A DNA stretch of 64,000 bases from Virgisporangium aurantiacum (GTDB taxonomy: Bacteria; Actinomycetota; Actinomycetes; Mycobacteriales; Micromonosporaceae), in the NCBI RefSeq assembly GCF_016863635.1, contig NZ_BOPG01000030.1, forward strand, positions 1 to 64,000. The letters run 5' to 3'. A program made the translations under genes and the position numbers. Below, one piece after another: positions 52,647 to 61,395 of this stretch; position 1 is the first letter of the stretch, and each line of letters opens with the position of its first letter. The notes under the pieces are model-generated. The model saw nothing but the letters and a program-made list of their open reading frames with translations, was not told where the DNA came from and made no database searches.

Positions 52647-54575
52647 TCATCGTGCGCTGAGAACCTGGACCTCCATCGGCCCCAGACGTACGGGAAGTGC
52701 GGCGGCGGCCCCGATTCCGGTGAGCGAGCCTTGCGAGAAGAATCGTGCCTGCGCGATGTGGACGATCTGGGCCGTGCCGCCCGTCGCGGTGTTGCTGTAG
52801 GCCACGGTCATGGTGCGGGGCGGCCGGTTCAGGTCGGGATCCTGGAGTACGAAACCGTCGAAGGGTTGGCCTGTGTGGCAGTTCGCGACCACGGTCACCT
52901 CCCGGTCGCTGAGAATGCGGGAGAAGGCGATCAGGCCACCGGCGCCGAAGGAGTGGCCGAAGTCGGTGCCGTTGCCGGAGACTTCTCGGAAGTAGAGCCG
53001 TCCGTAGCGCAGTGCGGGCTCGGATCGGCGCAGCGCGGCCAGGGCCTGGATGTCCGCGAAACCTTGGGCGTGTCGGGAGAACGCGTTCGGGCTACCCCAG
53101 AGGGCTTCCCGGGTGGATTCGTTGCTGGCGAGGTCGGGTGACCCGGACGCGTCGAGCGTGCCGCTGAGCGCCTGCTCCGTTCCGTAGTAGATCTGCGGGA
53201 TGCCCTGCAAGGTGAACAGGCATGCGAGGCCGATCGTGACCTGCTCCGGACGGGTCGACGGGTGGCGGAACCGCTCCTTCTGGTCATGGTTGTCCAGGAA
53301 GCTGACGAAGAACCTGCCCGCTTCGCCGTGGCTGGACAGCAGTCCGGCTTCCACCTCCTTGCGGTGCTGGAAGATGTCACGGATGGCCTCCACCGGTGCG
53401 AACCCCTTGGCGACAGCGGGCAGTGTGAAAAACAGCGGGAAGTCGAGTGCCGAGTCGATGCCGAAACTCTGCGTCTCGCTGCTGTTGCGGCCGACGAACT
53501 GGGCGATGGTCGACTCGCTGTCGTAGATCTCGCCGAACGTGAACACGTTGTGCTTGCCGATGGTGTGTCCGAACTCGCGGATCGCGTTGCCGTACCGCTC
53601 CAGGTACACGGGTGACACGTACTTCGCCGTGTCGATCCGCAGCCCGTCGAGGTCGTATCGGGCGAGCAGGTAGCTGTGCGCGCGGATCAGGATGCTCAAC
53701 ACGGGGCTCGCGCCGTACCGCGCGCGGAGATCGGCTTCGGACGCCGGTGTCGCATCGTATTCGACGACGAGTTGACGCAGGTCGTCGAAGTCGCCACGCA
53801 CGAATCCCCCGGGCTCGGGCCGGTCGGTCAACTTGGTGCCCCGGCGCCGGAAGAAGACCCGTCTGCGCAGGTCGTCCGGGTAGACCGCATCGTCGGGGGA
53901 CAACACCGTCGCCGGCGGGATCACCTCCTGCCAATCCGCCCGTGGCTGACCGAGGCCGTCGAGCCACCGGATGGGCGGCTCGGCGCCCGCCGGGGCGTCC
54001 ATGACAGCGGGGTCGGCGAACGTCGACACCGCCTGCCCGTCGCGCACGTAGTCGAAGACGCGCCCGGCGTGGTTGATGACGACGTCGAGGATGACGTAGA
54101 TGTCGCGGGCGTGCGCCTGCTCCACGAGTTCGGTCAACTCCTGCTCGGCGGTTGCGAGGGTGCCGTCCGAGGCGAAGCGTTCGTCGAGATTGAGGAAGTC
54201 CTGGGCCGCGTAGCCGTGGTAGTTGTACCGCCAGTCGGGCCCTGGGTTCTTGACCACGGGCGACAGCCACACACCGCGGACCCCGAGGTCCTGCAAATAG
54301 TCCAGCTGGCGGGTCACCCCGGCGAAGGTGCCGCCCTGCCGATGGTCGAAACGCCGGTTCCACACGCCACGCGGTGGGGCGGTCGGGTTGTTGAACCGGT
54401 CGATGAGAAGGAAGTAGATCCAGCAGTCGCGCCAGTCGGTGGGCGACGGGAACGGATACCGGAGAGTGCGCGACGATCCGTTCACGCTGACGGTCTTCTC
54501 CCGACCGGTCGAGGCCGCGCGCCGCGCGTCGTCGATCGCCCGGGTGACGCCGGGATCGAAAATACTGATCGCCAT
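52647..54575 (-). CDS. GH13 alpha-amylase-family protein
   Basis: 642 residues without signal peptide. GH13 regions: DCWIYFLLIDRFNNPTAPPR, GVWLSPVVKNPGPDWRYNYH, ILDVVINHAGRVFDYV, nucleophile in LDGLRIDTAKYV (Asp315), acid/base in VFTFGEIYDSE (Glu349), and FLDNHDQKERF (Asp431). A long insert follows the first barrel half and a beta-sandwich C-domain ends the protein. Relatives include alpha-amylases and maltodextrin-acting enzymes; the substrate is not fixed by sequence. CGGAGCTCG precedes the ATG at 54575. Not linked to the other GH13 operon. Confidence 0.9.
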   Translation of the reverse strand: MAISIFDPGVTRAIDDARRAASTGREKTVSVNGSSRTLRYPFPSPTDWRDCWIYFLLIDRFNNPTAPPRGVWNRRFDHRQGGTFAGVTRQLDYLQDLGVRGVWLSPVVKNPGPDWRYNYHGYAAQDFLNLDERFASDGTLATAEQELTELVEQAHARDIYVILDVVINHAGRVFDYVRDGQAVSTFADPAVMDAPAGAEPPIRWLDGLGQPRADWQEVIPPATVLSPDDAVYPDDLRRRVFFRRRGTKLTDRPEPGGFVRGDFDDLRQLVVEYDATPASEADLRARYGASPVLSILIRAHSYLLARYDLDGLRIDTAKYVSPVYLERYGNAIREFGHTIGKHNVFTFGEIYDSESTIAQFVGRNSSETQSFGIDSALDFPLFFTLPAVAKGFAPVEAIRDIFQHRKEVEAGLLSSHGEAGRFFVSFLDNHDQKERFRHPSTRPEQVTIGLACLFTLQGIPQIYYGTEQALSGTLDASGSPDLASNESTREALWGSPNAFSRHAQGFADIQALAALRRSEPALRYGRLYFREVSGNGTDFGHSFGAGGLIAFSRILSDREVTVVANCHTGQPFDGFVLQDPDLNRPPRTMTVAYSNTATGGTAQIVHIAQARFFSQGSLTGIGAAAALPVRLGPMEVQVLSAR

Positions 54576-54719
54576 GACGAGCTCCGAATCAAGCCGCTGG
54601 CCGCAGGAGTTACCCGTTGTCGTCCCTTTCTACCAGTCCCGCCGGGGTGCCGGCACTCGTTTGCGAACCAACCGTCGGAACGATTGCCATGGCGCTTCTG
54701 TGCAGGAGACGCTGGTTCC

Positions 54720-55475
54720 ATGCCTGAGCGGGAAGGTCGACTCGGCGTGCCCATCGGGGTGGACGGCGTCGAGATCAAACTGAGCTTCGACTCCACGCAG
54801 ATCGCCGACGCCACACGCGTCTTCAAGCTCGAACCCGACAAGGGCAAGAGCCGTCGCATCTGGTTCGGTGAGAATCGGCGCGGCGCGGGTGGTCCGTCCG
54901 CACTGCCCCTTTCGGCGCGCGGCATCATCCTACGAATTCGCGAAAAGAAGAAAAGCGACGCCACCCTCAAACTCCGCGGGCCGGACGGCTGCATCGACCC
55001 GGCGGCCTGGCGCGAGCGGACCGCCGGGTTCGGCAAGGTCGCACGGTTGGAGGGCGACTGGGCGGGACGGCGACGCCTCATTTCCGCGTCGGTGGACAGC
55101 GAGCTGAGCGACGCGGCACGCGACGAGTTGACGGCACCCGCGCCGTCTCTGCCACTACTGCTGTCCGACGAGCAGCGACGACTGGCCCGCGAACTGATGA
55201 TCCCGCTCACCGACCTGGAACTGCTCGGGCCGATCGACGCGACAAAGTGGGATCCCGAAGACGACGACGGCTTCGCGGCCGAACTGTGGGACGTCGACGG
55301 AGATCTCCGATTCCTCGAAATCTCGATCCTCGTGTCCGACGATCCGCTCGGCGCACAGAGACGCCTCGAACAGGCCGCCATCGACGGCGGCCTTCGGCTC
55401 GACCCGGAACAGGACACGAAGACCAGCACCGTACTGCGCCACCTTGCGTCACGGCGGTCACCAGACCCGAACTGA
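54720..55475 (+). CDS. CYTH-like domain protein
   Basis: 251 residues. The N-terminal half resembles a CYTH (CyaB/thiamine triphosphatase) tunnel: VEIKLSFDSTQIADATRVFK near the start (E-x-K of the metal/triphosphate site), then ILRIREKKKSDATLKLRGP (R-x-R and K-x-R). The canonical E-x-E-x-K is reduced to E-x-K. The second half, TDLELLGPIDATKWDPEDDD and AAELWDVDGDLRFLEISIL, supports the superfamily. It could hydrolyse a triphosphate or bind nucleotides. No partner gene is evident beside it. Confidence 0.6.
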   Translation: MPEREGRLGVPIGVDGVEIKLSFDSTQIADATRVFKLEPDKGKSRRIWFGENRRGAGGPSALPLSARGIILRIREKKKSDATLKLRGPDGCIDPAAWRERTAGFGKVARLEGDWAGRRRLISASVDSELSDAARDELTAPAPSLPLLLSDEQRRLARELMIPLTDLELLGPIDATKWDPEDDDGFAAELWDVDGDLRFLEISILVSDDPLGAQRRLEQAAIDGGLRLDPEQDTKTSTVLRHLASRRSPDPN

Positions 55476-55479
55476 TCCA

Positions 55480-55502
55480 GATCGTGCCCGTCGAGCACGA
55501 TC
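55480..55502. terminator. Hairpin after the CYTH-like gene
   Basis: GATCGTGC and GCACGATC (perfect 8-bp stem, 7-nt loop) begin 5 bp past the stop and before the end of the convergent 54-residue gene. It is a bidirectional terminator candidate without a U-run. Confidence 0.5.
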
Positions 55503-55532
55503 GGATCCATCCACCGACCGCGGCCGGACGAG

Positions 55533-55697
55533 TCAGAGGTCGAGGCGGTGGAGGATCCAGGCGGTGACGGACCGGGCGGTACCGGCAAGGACGCCGGTGA
55601 TCGCGGCGGTGATCATTCTGGTCCGCCGGTCTCGGGTTGGGCCGTCCGGACGGTGCTCGTCGGGACGCGGGTCGCTAGGGTGCTGCTGTGCGGACAT
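55533..55697 (-). CDS. Small 54-residue protein, too short for usual ORF cut-offs
   Basis: The gene starts at ATG 55697 with AGGAGTGTCCCG upstream, a strong ribosome site. It encodes a charged N-terminus (SAQQHPSDPRPDEHRPDGPT and TRDRRTR) then a likely amphipathic helix with MITAAITGVLAGTARSVTAW and the end ILHRLDL. The composition switch and good ribosome site support expression. I recall similar small actinobacterial proteins with A-G-T-A-R-A/S-V near the C-terminus, function unknown. Confidence 0.6.
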   Translation of the reverse strand: MSAQQHPSDPRPDEHRPDGPTRDRRTRMITAAITGVLAGTARSVTAWILHRLDL

Positions 55698-55830
55698 CGG
55701 GACACTCCTGGCATGACGGGAACGCTAATGAGCCGGCTTCGGCGGCTGACAAGAGCGTGAGGCCATCCGCGGTGATCGCGCCGAGTGCCGACGAGCGTCG
55801 ACCGTGGGCCAACCCGGGCCTGGTAGGACC

Positions 55831-55889
55831 GGTGGAGCGCCGATGAACGCCGATGAGCGCCGATGAGTCCGGCACACTGCTACCGATGA
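55831..55889 (+). promoter_or_regulatory. Chain of two micro-ORFs overlapping the NTPase gene start
   Basis: GGTGGAG precedes ATG 55843, a 7-codon ORF ending TGA at 55864. That stop overlaps ATG 55863 (ATGA), an 8-codon ORF ending TGA at 55887. This in turn overlaps ATG 55886 (ATGA) of the main gene. Termination-reinitiation could tune translation. A threefold CGCCGATGA repeat may instead have created the pattern by slippage. Confidence 0.4.
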
Positions 55890-58783
55890 GTTCCGGGCTG
55901 CGCCCGAGCACCCGCCGAGTAGAGCGCACGGTATTGCCCGCCGGTCAGACCCGGGACCTGCGGGACGCGGTGTATCTGCTCTACGGACAGGCGGGCTGCC
56001 CGCGACTCGATGATCTCGCCAGCATGATTGCCGACGATGACACGCTGCCCGGAGCCCCGGGCAAGGACGCCATCGGAAAGATCGTCGCCGGGGATGGGCC
56101 GGCCGCCGAGAGGGATGTCGTCAGTGTCGCCGCCGCTCTCGCCCGCGCGGCCGGTCGTTCCGATGCAGCCGCCGTCGCCGAGCGGATCCGGCAGTTGTGG
56201 ACGGCGGCGTGGATCGCTCCTCCAAACCCCGAACCTGCCCCGCTCGGCAAGCGGATCCCCGACTGCGACCCGATTGCTCTGGAGGTACACCCAGCGATCA
56301 CCGTGGCTCGGTCTGCGGGCGCAGTTGGGCCGCCGGGGGACTTCGGCGATCAGTTGCCGGCCTATGTCGAACGAGCCCACGATGCCCGGTTACGCGAGGC
56401 CGCCGACGAGGTCTGCAACGGCGGGTCGATGTTGGTGACGCTGGTAGGCGGGTCGTCAACGGGCAAAACGAGGGCCTGCTGGGAGATCGCCCGGTATATC
56501 GAGGCGCAACAGCCAGGGCGATGGCGGCTGTGGCACCCCTACGACCCCGCACGTTCCGACGCCGCTGCGGGTGCGATCGAGCATGTCGGACCGGCCACCA
56601 TCGTGTGGCTGAACGAGGCACAGCATTACCTCGACCCACCGGATCCCCGTCTCGGCGAGCGGATCGCCGCCGGCTTGCGAACCCTGTTGGGTGACCCGGG
56701 CCGGGGCCCGGTGCTGGTGGTCGCCACCTTGTGGCCGCACCACTGGGCGGCGTTGACGACCCGACCCACCGCCCGTCAACCGGATCCACTGTCACAGGCC
56801 CGTGACCTGCTCACAGCCGGAGCGCTGGTCACGATTCCAGACAGCTTCAGCGCCTCGGAGGTCGCGGCGCTCGCGCGGGCGGGAAACGACGAGCGGCTAC
56901 TCCAGGCCGCGGCCCATGCGAAAGGTGGTCGCATCACCCAGTTCCTGGCCGGTGTTCCGCTCCTGCAGGAGCGATACGCCAACGCGCAAGCCACTGCGCG
57001 CGCAATCATCGACGTTGCCACCGATGCCCGCCGCCTCGGCCATCCCAGTGCTATCCCGCATGCCCTGTTGGAGCAGGCCGCTCCCGGATATCTCACCGAC
57101 CACGAATGGGACCAGGCCGGAGACGACTGGCTCGAACAGGCCCTCGCGTACACCGCCGCGCCCTGCAACGGTATTCCCGGCCCGCTGGTTCGCATTCGTC
57201 CCCAACCCGGCCACCCCTCCGCCGGTCCCTGCTACCGCCTCGCCGACTACCTCGAGCAGACCGGCCACGCCGATCGCGCGGGTCTGGTCCCGCCCGGCGC
57301 GTTCTGGGACGCTGTCGCCACGACCGTGACGAATCTGGCCACGCTGCGCCAACTCGCTGAGGCCGCCAGTGCACGCGGTCGGCTCTACCGTGCCGATCAG
57401 CTCTATCGGACTGCCGCTGACCGCGGCGACACGATCGCGCTGGGCCGGCTGGCCTGGTTGCGGGAGCAGGCGGGCGACCTGGCCGAGGCCGAACGGCTGT
57501 GGCGGGTGGCTGCGGACAAGGACGCGGCCGGTGCGCTGTATCAGGTGGTCAGGCTCCGGAAGAACGCCGGTGACCTGGCCGAGGCGGAACGGCTGGCGCT
57601 GTCGGCCGCCGACCGCGGTGACATCGTCGCGCTGAACCAACTGATCGGGTTGCGGGAGAAGACCGGTGACCTGGCTGAAGCTGAACGGCTGGCGCTGCTG
57701 GCCGCCGACCGTGCCAGCGCCGTCGGGGCCGACCACCGGGCCTGGTTGCAGCAGACCGCCGGTGACCTGACTCAGACAGAGCAGGTGGCGCTGCTGGCCG
57801 CAGCCAGGGGCAGCGCCCGCGCGCTGGCCCGGCTGGCCCAGTCGCGGGAGCAGACTGGTGACCCGGCCGGGGCCGAACGGCTGGCGTTGCTGGCCGCGGA
57901 CCGCGGCGACACCGCCGCACTGACCGGCCTGGCCTGGGTCCGAGCGCGTGAAAATGACCAGGCTGAGGCTGAACGGCTCGCGCTGCTGGCCGCCGACCGC
58001 GGCGACGCGGCCACATTGACCATGTTCGCCTGGCTGCGGACGCTGGCCGGTGACCTGTCCGAGGCGGAACGGCTGTACAGCATGGCCGCCGACAGGGGTG
58101 ACGGCAGCGCGTTGTGCTGGTTGGCCGAGCGGCGCGCGGAACAGGGATGCCCGGTCGAGGCCGAGCGGCTGGCGTTGCTGGCCGCCGACCGCGGCGATCC
58201 GCTCGCGCTGAACAATCTGGTCCGTTCGCTGGAACGGGCCGGTGACCAGGCTAAACGGCTCGCGCTCGTCGCCGCCGACCGCGGGAACACTTTTGCGCTG
58301 ACGCTGCTCGCCGACTTGCGGCAAGAGGCCGGTGACCTGTCCGAGGCCGAACGGCTGTACCGCATAGCCGCCGACCGGGGCGACGCGACCGCGTTGAAAC
58401 GGTTGGCCGAGCGGCGAGAGGACCAGGGCGACCCGGTCGAGGCGGAACGGCTGGCCGCCGACCGGCACGACGCGACCGCGTTGAAACGGTTGGCCGAGCG
58501 GCGAGAGGACCAGGGCGACCCGGTCGAGGCGGAACGGCTCGCGTTGCTGGCCGCCGACCACGGCAACCCTGACGCTTTGAACGACCTGGTCTGGCGGCGG
58601 GGAGATCAGGGGAACGCGACCGAGGCTGAGCGGCTGGCCCTGGTGGCAGCCGACCACGGCCATGCCGGCACGCTCGGTCACCTGACCCAGTTATTGCTGA
58701 CGGCAGGCGATCCGGTACGCGCCAAGCTCCTGCAAAGGTACGGACTCACCGATGATGGCGCGATCTCGCCGGAGTGGGATTGA
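55853..58783 (+). CDS. NTPase-TPR signalling protein (STAND/AAA-like)
   Basis: Up to 976 residues; ATG 55853 or, with coupling to the micro-ORFs, ATG 55886. Residues about 30-120 form an XRE-like helical module with LYGQAGCPRLDDLASMIADD, as seen at the front of other actinobacterial NTPases. The NTPase core has Walker A GGSSTGKTRACWEIARYI near residue 200 and Walker B TIVWLNEAQHYLD near residue 250. From about residue 500, some twelve 32-33 residue helical repeats (consensus A-D-R-G-D-x-x-A-L-x-x-L-A-x-L-R-E-x-x-G-D-x-x-E-A-E-R-L) form a TPR/Sel1-like solenoid. The layout of sensor repeats plus NTPase resembles STAND-type signal or defence ATPases. No effector domain is recognised, so the function is open. 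Confidence 0.72.
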   Translation: MSADESGTLLPMSSGLRPSTRRVERTVLPAGQTRDLRDAVYLLYGQAGCPRLDDLASMIADDDTLPGAPGKDAIGKIVAGDGPAAERDVVSVAAALARAAGRSDAAAVAERIRQLWTAAWIAPPNPEPAPLGKRIPDCDPIALEVHPAITVARSAGAVGPPGDFGDQLPAYVERAHDARLREAADEVCNGGSMLVTLVGGSSTGKTRACWEIARYIEAQQPGRWRLWHPYDPARSDAAAGAIEHVGPATIVWLNEAQHYLDPPDPRLGERIAAGLRTLLGDPGRGPVLVVATLWPHHWAALTTRPTARQPDPLSQARDLLTAGALVTIPDSFSASEVAALARAGNDERLLQAAAHAKGGRITQFLAGVPLLQERYANAQATARAIIDVATDARRLGHPSAIPHALLEQAAPGYLTDHEWDQAGDDWLEQALAYTAAPCNGIPGPLVRIRPQPGHPSAGPCYRLADYLEQTGHADRAGLVPPGAFWDAVATTVTNLATLRQLAEAASARGRLYRADQLYRTAADRGDTIALGRLAWLREQAGDLAEAERLWRVAADKDAAGALYQVVRLRKNAGDLAEAERLALSAADRGDIVALNQLIGLREKTGDLAEAERLALLAADRASAVGADHRAWLQQTAGDLTQTEQVALLAAARGSARALARLAQSREQTGDPAGAERLALLAADRGDTAALTGLAWVRARENDQAEAERLALLAADRGDAATLTMFAWLRTLAGDLSEAERLYSMAADRGDGSALCWLAERRAEQGCPVEAERLALLAADRGDPLALNNLVRSLERAGDQAKRLALVAADRGNTFALTLLADLRQEAGDLSEAERLYRIAADRGDATALKRLAERREDQGDPVEAERLAADRHDATALKRLAERREDQGDPVEAERLALLAADHGNPDALNDLVWRRGDQGNATEAERLALVAADHGHAGTLGHLTQLLLTAGDPVRAKLLQRYGLTDDGAISPEWD
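58381..58539. repeat. 72-bp perfect direct repeat inside the NTPase-TPR gene
   Basis: 58381-58452 recurs identically at 58468-58539 with an 87-bp (29-codon) period, in frame. It duplicates one TPR-like unit but is four codons shorter than the normal repeat, so the second unit lacks part of a helix. This indicates a very recent duplication. Confidence 0.92.
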
Positions 58784-58884
58784 CGCGGTCCGGACGCTGG
58801 CGCGCGCGTACCGGAGCCGACCGCGGTTTGTCATGCTCGACTCTGCTGAGGTGGGCGACGAGGCTGATCCGGACGTCCCCTCTC

Positions 58885-59397
58885 TCATGAAGCCGGGCCG
58901 AGTGGCATGTGCAGCTCGCGGACTCGCCTGCCGTCTTCGTCCCGGCGGTAGACGGTCAGAGACAGCGCCCTGCCGACCAAAGGTAGGTTCATCGCCGCCG
59001 TCTCGCGGATGCCGGCCTGCAGCGCCGCCTTCTCTGCGCAGCGGCCGACCGTCATGTGAGGAACGAAATGAGATGGCCGTTGCACGCCATCAAGAGCCAG
59101 GCCGTAGATCGACTCATGCAACCAGCAAACCTGCTCTCGACCCTCGTCAACGAGTAGAAAGAGGTACTCGTCCTCCCAAATCGTCAAGGCTGGGAGGTCC
59201 AGCGCGAAGGGTGCACAAGCGGCGAGTACGGGCTGTATGGCTGTCGCCAGCGATGGCAACGGTCCAGACCATTCGAACGGAAACGCGACGGTGATGTGGG
59301 CCGGCACCGCGGCGGCGAGGGGATCCCACTTACTGCGGAATCGCTCGACCGCTGAGGTGTCCATCTCGGGGAAGATGGCAAGGACGCGTATCGCCAC
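58885..59397 (-). CDS. 2H phosphoesterase (2'-5' RNA ligase-like)
   Basis: 170 residues. The two H-x-T-x motifs define the family: AHITVAFPFEWSGPLPSLAT and FVPHMTVGRCAEKAALQ. These domains cleave 2',3'-cyclic phosphates or 2'-5' bonds in RNA or in nucleotides. Start GTG 59397 opens directly into the first strand (AIRVLAIFPEMD); GTG 59418 is an alternative. Convergent with the NTPase-TPR gene. Confidence 0.85.
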   Translation of the reverse strand: MAIRVLAIFPEMDTSAVERFRSKWDPLAAAVPAHITVAFPFEWSGPLPSLATAIQPVLAACAPFALDLPALTIWEDEYLFLLVDEGREQVCWLHESIYGLALDGVQRPSHFVPHMTVGRCAEKAALQAGIRETAAMNLPLVGRALSLTVYRRDEDGRRVRELHMPLGPAS

Positions 59398-59476
59398 AGC
59401 CGCGATTTTGCCAGTCACGCCGCCGCATTGAGCTAGCCGCGATCCGCGCGCCACTTCGTGCCGTGCATGCGCGGTC

Positions 59477-61111
59477 TCAGCGCCTGCGCCGCCCCTCGAT
59501 GATCTCCGCGGCACCCGGTTCGCAGTTCGTCCCCTGTGGACGGGCGAGACCGCGCTGGTCGGTGCCGAACACGTTGCACGCGGCCGCCGGTAGCAGGCCG
59601 GCGACCGGGCCGGCCGCCGCCGGTAGCCGGGTCTGCGTCGGGCCGCCGTTGTTCGCCAGCGCCCCGAGCTGCGGATCGCCGCCGTTGTTGACGTCGCCCG
59701 AACCCTCGATGAACACGCACGAGGCGTCGCCGGAGAAGTTGTACCCGGTCGAGATCGTGGTACCGGCGATCCAGCAGCCGATCCCGCCGCCCAGGCCGCC
59801 GGCCACGATCGAGGCGAACGCGTGCAGGTCCTCGCCGGTCGCCACGTTGGTACCGGTCGTGGCGGTGTTGCCGGCGATCGTCGCGTGGCGCAGGTAGATG
59901 TCGCCGGTGCTGGTGTACACCCCGCCGCCGCCGGCCGAGGCGACGTTGCCGGTGATCGTGGAGTTGTCGACCCGCAGTTCGCCGGACTTCGCCGAGATCC
60001 CGCCGCCGCGCCCGTCGGCGCCGGCGGAGGTGTTGGTGGTCGTGTTGGCGCTGAACGTCGACCGGGTGATCGTGATCTGGGTGGTCGCGGCCTCGCCGGT
60101 GTCCTCGCTGACCGTCACGGCCAGCCCGCCGCCCGCGCCGATCCTGGCGTTGCCGGAGACCGTCGAGTCGGTGACGCTGACCGACAGCGCGTCGGTCGGC
60201 TGGTCCAGGTCGAGGATCACGGCGATCCCACCGCCGTTGTCGGCGCCGGTCGGGTGGTTGCCGGTGATCGTGGCGCCGGACACCACCAGGTCACCGCAGT
60301 TGGAGCAGACCACACCGGTACCACCGTTGTCCTGCACCACGGTGTCGGTGAGCGTGAACACGCCGTTGCCCTGCCCGGTGGTACTGACCCCGCCGGCGCC
60401 GTTGTTCGAGATCGTCGAACCGGACGCGGACAGCGCACCGTCGATCAGGCCGACGCCGCGCTCGGTGTTGTCGCTGATCGTCGAGTCGACGATGGTGACG
60501 GTGCCGAACGAGATGTGCACACCGGTACCGGTGTTCGGGCCGATCGTCGAGTCCACGATGTCCAGCGTCGCGCCGGTGTCCGGGCCGAGGCTGCCGATGA
60601 CCCGTCCGGTACCGGCGTTGTTGCCGCTCACCGTGACCCCGGTCAGGTCGACGTCACCGCCGTTGTAGGCGATCGCCGCGCCCTGCGAACCCGACCCGCC
60701 GGTGAGCGTGGCGTCGGTGATGATCAGGCCGCCGCCCGCGCCGAGGGCCTGGACGATGCGCCGGTTGCGGCAGGTCTGCTGGATCGTCGCGCCGTTGCCG
60801 TCGATCGTGAGGACCTTCGCCGGGACAAAGTCGAGGTCACCGTTCGCGTTGGCGTCCTCGTCCGCGCCGCAGGTACTGAGCTGGTACGTCGCGGCACTCA
60901 ACTGGATCGTCGTCGCGCCGGCGGCGGCGTTGGCCGTGTTCACCGCCTCGCGCAGCGAGATCAGCCCGTCGCCGGCGTTCACCACGTCGGCGGTGGTGCT
61001 GACGACCACCGTCGACGCGTACGCCGGCGGGGCGGCTGCGACGGTCGCGACGGTGGCGGCCGCGAGGACGACCGCCGGTACAGCCAGGACCCGCCGCATG
61101 ATCGGCTTCAT
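59477..61111 (-). CDS. Secreted right-handed beta-helix protein with choice-of-anchor Q-type end
   Basis: 544 residues. Signal peptide MKPIMRRVLAVPAVVLAAAT, cleavage near AYAS; the start of the mature part, VVSTTADVVNAGDGLISLRE and AVNTANA, is typical of these proteins. The body is a parallel beta-helix made of many S-x-I-S/T-N-N/G coil units. The end LGALANNGGPTQTRLPAAAG and DQRGLARPQGTNCEPGAAE matches choice-of-anchor Q proteins. No sorting signal follows, so it should be released. Probably a carbohydrate-binding or degrading surface protein, substrate unknown. Confidence 0.82.
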   Translation of the reverse strand: MKPIMRRVLAVPAVVLAAATVATVAAAPPAYASTVVVSTTADVVNAGDGLISLREAVNTANAAAGATTIQLSAATYQLSTCGADEDANANGDLDFVPAKVLTIDGNGATIQQTCRNRRIVQALGAGGGLIITDATLTGGSGSQGAAIAYNGGDVDLTGVTVSGNNAGTGRVIGSLGPDTGATLDIVDSTIGPNTGTGVHISFGTVTIVDSTISDNTERGVGLIDGALSASGSTISNNGAGGVSTTGQGNGVFTLTDTVVQDNGGTGVVCSNCGDLVVSGATITGNHPTGADNGGGIAVILDLDQPTDALSVSVTDSTVSGNARIGAGGGLAVTVSEDTGEAATTQITITRSTFSANTTTNTSAGADGRGGGISAKSGELRVDNSTITGNVASAGGGGVYTSTGDIYLRHATIAGNTATTGTNVATGEDLHAFASIVAGGLGGGIGCWIAGTTISTGYNFSGDASCVFIEGSGDVNNGGDPQLGALANNGGPTQTRLPAAAGPVAGLLPAAACNVFGTDQRGLARPQGTNCEPGAAEIIEGRRRR

Positions 61112-61395
61112 GGCGGCATCCTGGACCACCCGCGACGCGAACGCCGGTATCTGTCGCAGATCCGCCAGCGGGCGGCGCTCACCAGGCGCGGTATGAAGCC
61201 GGATGTCCGGAAGCGAGCGGACGTTGTACCGTATGCCTCCGACACCAGCCGAGAGGAGGTGAGTTCGATGTCGACCTGTCAGATGTCGCGCTCCCTCGAC
61301 GTGACCGAAGCCGAGGAGCGCGCCACTCCGTAAGGAGCACGCGTGTCCAACACTGTCCACCACCGTCCAGCCACGATGACGCTCTCAGGAGTGTC

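Noticed and set aside
56897..58681. 594-residue minus-strand ORF with repeats
   Set aside because: Its repeats are the antisense image of the TPR-like repeats in the NTPase gene.
58784..58884. Terminator from CGCGGTC/GACCGCG arms
   Set aside because: Seven-base arms separated by a long loop, no T-run; could be chance at this GC content.
59822..61333. 503-residue plus-strand ORF
   Set aside because: It runs antisense to the beta-helix gene and mirrors its repeats; no protein-like motifs.
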